From Stackebrandtia endophytica (GTDB taxonomy: Bacteria > Actinomycetota > Actinomycetes > Mycobacteriales > Micromonosporaceae), in NCBI RefSeq assembly GCF_006716355.1, contig NZ_VFOW01000001.1, positions 310,001 to 374,000 on the forward strand: a DNA stretch of 64,000 bases. Direction: 5' to 3'. The notes beneath the pieces were generated by a model. It saw only the letters and a program-made list of their open reading frames with translations, was not told the DNA's origin and made no database searches. Position 1 is the stretch's first letter, and each line of letters begins with the position of its first letter. This document shows, piece after piece, positions 62,726 through 64,000 of the stretch. The translations under genes and the position numbers were made by a program.

Positions 62726-64000
62726 TTACCAGAGCTCTCGCGGATCGATCTGGATACGAACCACGTCGCCGGGTTTGGTCAGGCTTCGGGTGGCCGCGGC
62801 CTTGTGCAGCAACTGGGCCAATCGAGCACCGTGACGGCGAGACGTGCGCAGCAGCAACCGCTCCGACCGGTCGTCGACCGGGATCGGGCCCAACACCTCC
62901 ACCTCGTCCCCCCACGAGGCGATGGAGCTGAACTCCGCGATCGCCTGCGGCGAACCCGACAGCGACGCCATCCGCACCGCCGGTGGAAACCGCAACTGAG
63001 TCCGGGTCGCCAACTCCCGCTCGGCGAACCAGGCCGGATCCCACCGCAACAACGCCTGCACCGTGGGCAATCCGCCGTCGGCGACGACCACGACGGTGCC
63101 CCCGTCGTCGGCTGGTCGAGCCAATGCCGCCGCCGCGTACCAGCGACGCAGTGCCTCCTCCTCGGCCCGCAGGTCGACCCGACTGAGCAGCGCCCAGGTG
63201 TCCAGCAGCAACACGGCCCCGTAGCCGTCCCCCGCCGGAGGTTCGGCACCGGGAGTGGCGACCACTATCGACCGGCCCGACCCCACCTGTTCCAGGATCC
63301 GGTCGCCGCCGGAGGTGTGAACCGGCACGCCGGCGAAGGCCCGTCCCAGTTCCTCTGCGGTTCGGGCCGAGCCGACCACGACCGCTCGCAGTCGTCGATC
63401 CCCGCAGTGCGGGCAACGGTGATCGGCCGCCGGGCGACCACACCAGCGGCACACCGGAATCCCCTGCGCCGAAGGCAGACTCAACGGACCCGAACACTGT
63501 TGGCACTGAGCACGACGACGACAGTTCACACAGGACACCGCTGGGAGATAGCCGCGGCGGGGCGTCTGCACCAGGACCGGGAGGTCGTCACGCAACGCCC
63601 GCTGGGCCGCACGCCACGCGGGTGTCGGCAGGCGAGCCGCGCCCGAATCGGGGTCGGCCGCCAAGTCGGCGTCGTCACCGACCGGAACCACGCGCGGAGA
63701 GGACCGGCGCACCTGCGCCCGATCGGCGGTCACCGCCGTCGCCCAGCCCGAATCGACCAACAGCTGGGCCTGGGTGCTGCGCGCCCAGCCGGCGACCAGC
63801 GCCCCGCACCCGGCCAGTTGCGCACGGGTCAACAGCACCTCTCGGGCATGCGGATAGGGGGCGTGGGGTTCGGCGTGCGAGTCGTCGCCGTCGTCCCAGA
63901 TCGCGACCAATCCCAGCGATTCCACCGGCGCGAAGCAAGCCGCCCGCGTACCGGCGACGACTTTGACTGCGCCACGGCGCACCGCCAGGAACGCCCGGTA
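62726..64000 (-). CDS. priA: Primosomal protein N' (PriA), partial
   Basis: The C-terminal 424 residues of PriA; the gene continues beyond the window. Zinc-binding Cys pairs are CVNC, CQQC, CRWC and CPHC, followed by the C-terminal helicase-core region and the family's end motif DVVRIQIDPREL. The visible helicase segments are degenerate (for example VLLLDTWALLS where a DExH Walker B-related block is expected), as known for actinobacterial PriA, which is regarded as a probable non-helicase. It restarts stalled replication forks. The true start is outside the window. Confidence 0.9.
   Translation of the reverse strand, partial: YRAFLAVRRGAVKVVAGTRAACFAPVESLGLVAIWDDGDDSHAEPHAPYPHAREVLLTRAQLAGCGALVAGWARSTQAQLLVDSGWATAVTADRAQVRRSSPRVVPVGDDADLAADPDSGAARLPTPAWRAAQRALRDDLPVLVQTPRRGYLPAVSCVNCRRRAQCQQCSGPLSLPSAQGIPVCRWCGRPAADHRCPHCGDRRLRAVVVGSARTAEELGRAFAGVPVHTSGGDRILEQVGSGRSIVVATPGAEPPAGDGYGAVLLLDTWALLSRVDLRAEEEALRRWYAAAALARPADDGGTVVVVADGGLPTVQALLRWDPAWFAERELATRTQLRFPPAVRMASLSGSPQAIAEFSSIASWGDEVEVLGPIPVDDRSERLLLRTSRRHGARLAQLLHKAAATRSLTKPGDVVRIQIDPRELW

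Overview
The window is high-GC, gene-dense DNA with many 4-nt start/stop overlaps and GTG starts. Gene order and families point to an actinomycete: an FMN-riboswitch rib operon, long-form HisG, a trp-lgt block, and a moxR-fabG-fabI-ferrochelatase block arranged as in Mycobacterium. It resembles Glycomycetales or Micromonosporales most, but that placement is inference and no rRNA is present to settle it. The sequence begins just downstream of one gene and ends inside priA. No tRNA, rRNA, CRISPR array, insertion sequence or phage gene was recognised.

Layout. 0-18 kb is accessory: a MerR/VIT-VWA pair, SRPBCC and MarR/azoreductase genes, a D-aminoacylase, aspS, an MFS transporter, a MerR/methyltransferase pair, a three-gene cluster with an ESX/WXG flavour, an AfsR-like SARP regulator, a universal stress protein and a kinase-like APH gene. 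18-25 kb holds lgt and trpABC with the Trp-associated membrane protein and hisI; trpE, which usually sits in this array, is missing. 25-31 kb carries an orphan coiled-coil membrane protein, a TetR-linked ABC-2 exporter, a truncated adenylating-enzyme homologue and a two-component system. 31-40 kb is a conserved block: SPFH, NfeD, ferrochelatase, FabI, FabG, and the VWA/DUF58/MoxR trio. 40-47 kb holds bacterial PH-domain proteins, a hydrolase, a sirtuin, an exporter and hisG/hisE. 47-50 kb is the rib operon (ribE, ribBA, ribH) under an FMN riboswitch; ribD is absent from its usual place between rpe and ribE. That place is taken by an erm-type rRNA methyltransferase with a candidate attenuator, an SDR, a lipoprotein, a 133-138 bp repeat array and a receiver-GGDEF gene. 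53-64 kb is the translation/replication block rpe, rsmB, fmt, def, priA, with an IdeR-box siderophore-interacting gene and a GntR-controlled ABC operon inserted.

Most informative signals. (1) A promoter and 28-codon leader ORF upstream of erm contain mutually exclusive RNA arms and an Arg-Pro-Arg motif. (2) The MerR gene has a near-consensus promoter with a palindrome filling its spacer and seems to be leaderless. (3) The trpC leader can form alternative hairpins, one of which would hide the Shine-Dalgarno. (4) The diguanylate cyclase has Glu in place of the phospho-accepting Asp of its receiver. (5) def runs 181 nt into fmt out of frame. (6) A GntR operator is built from three copies of one 10-bp half-site.
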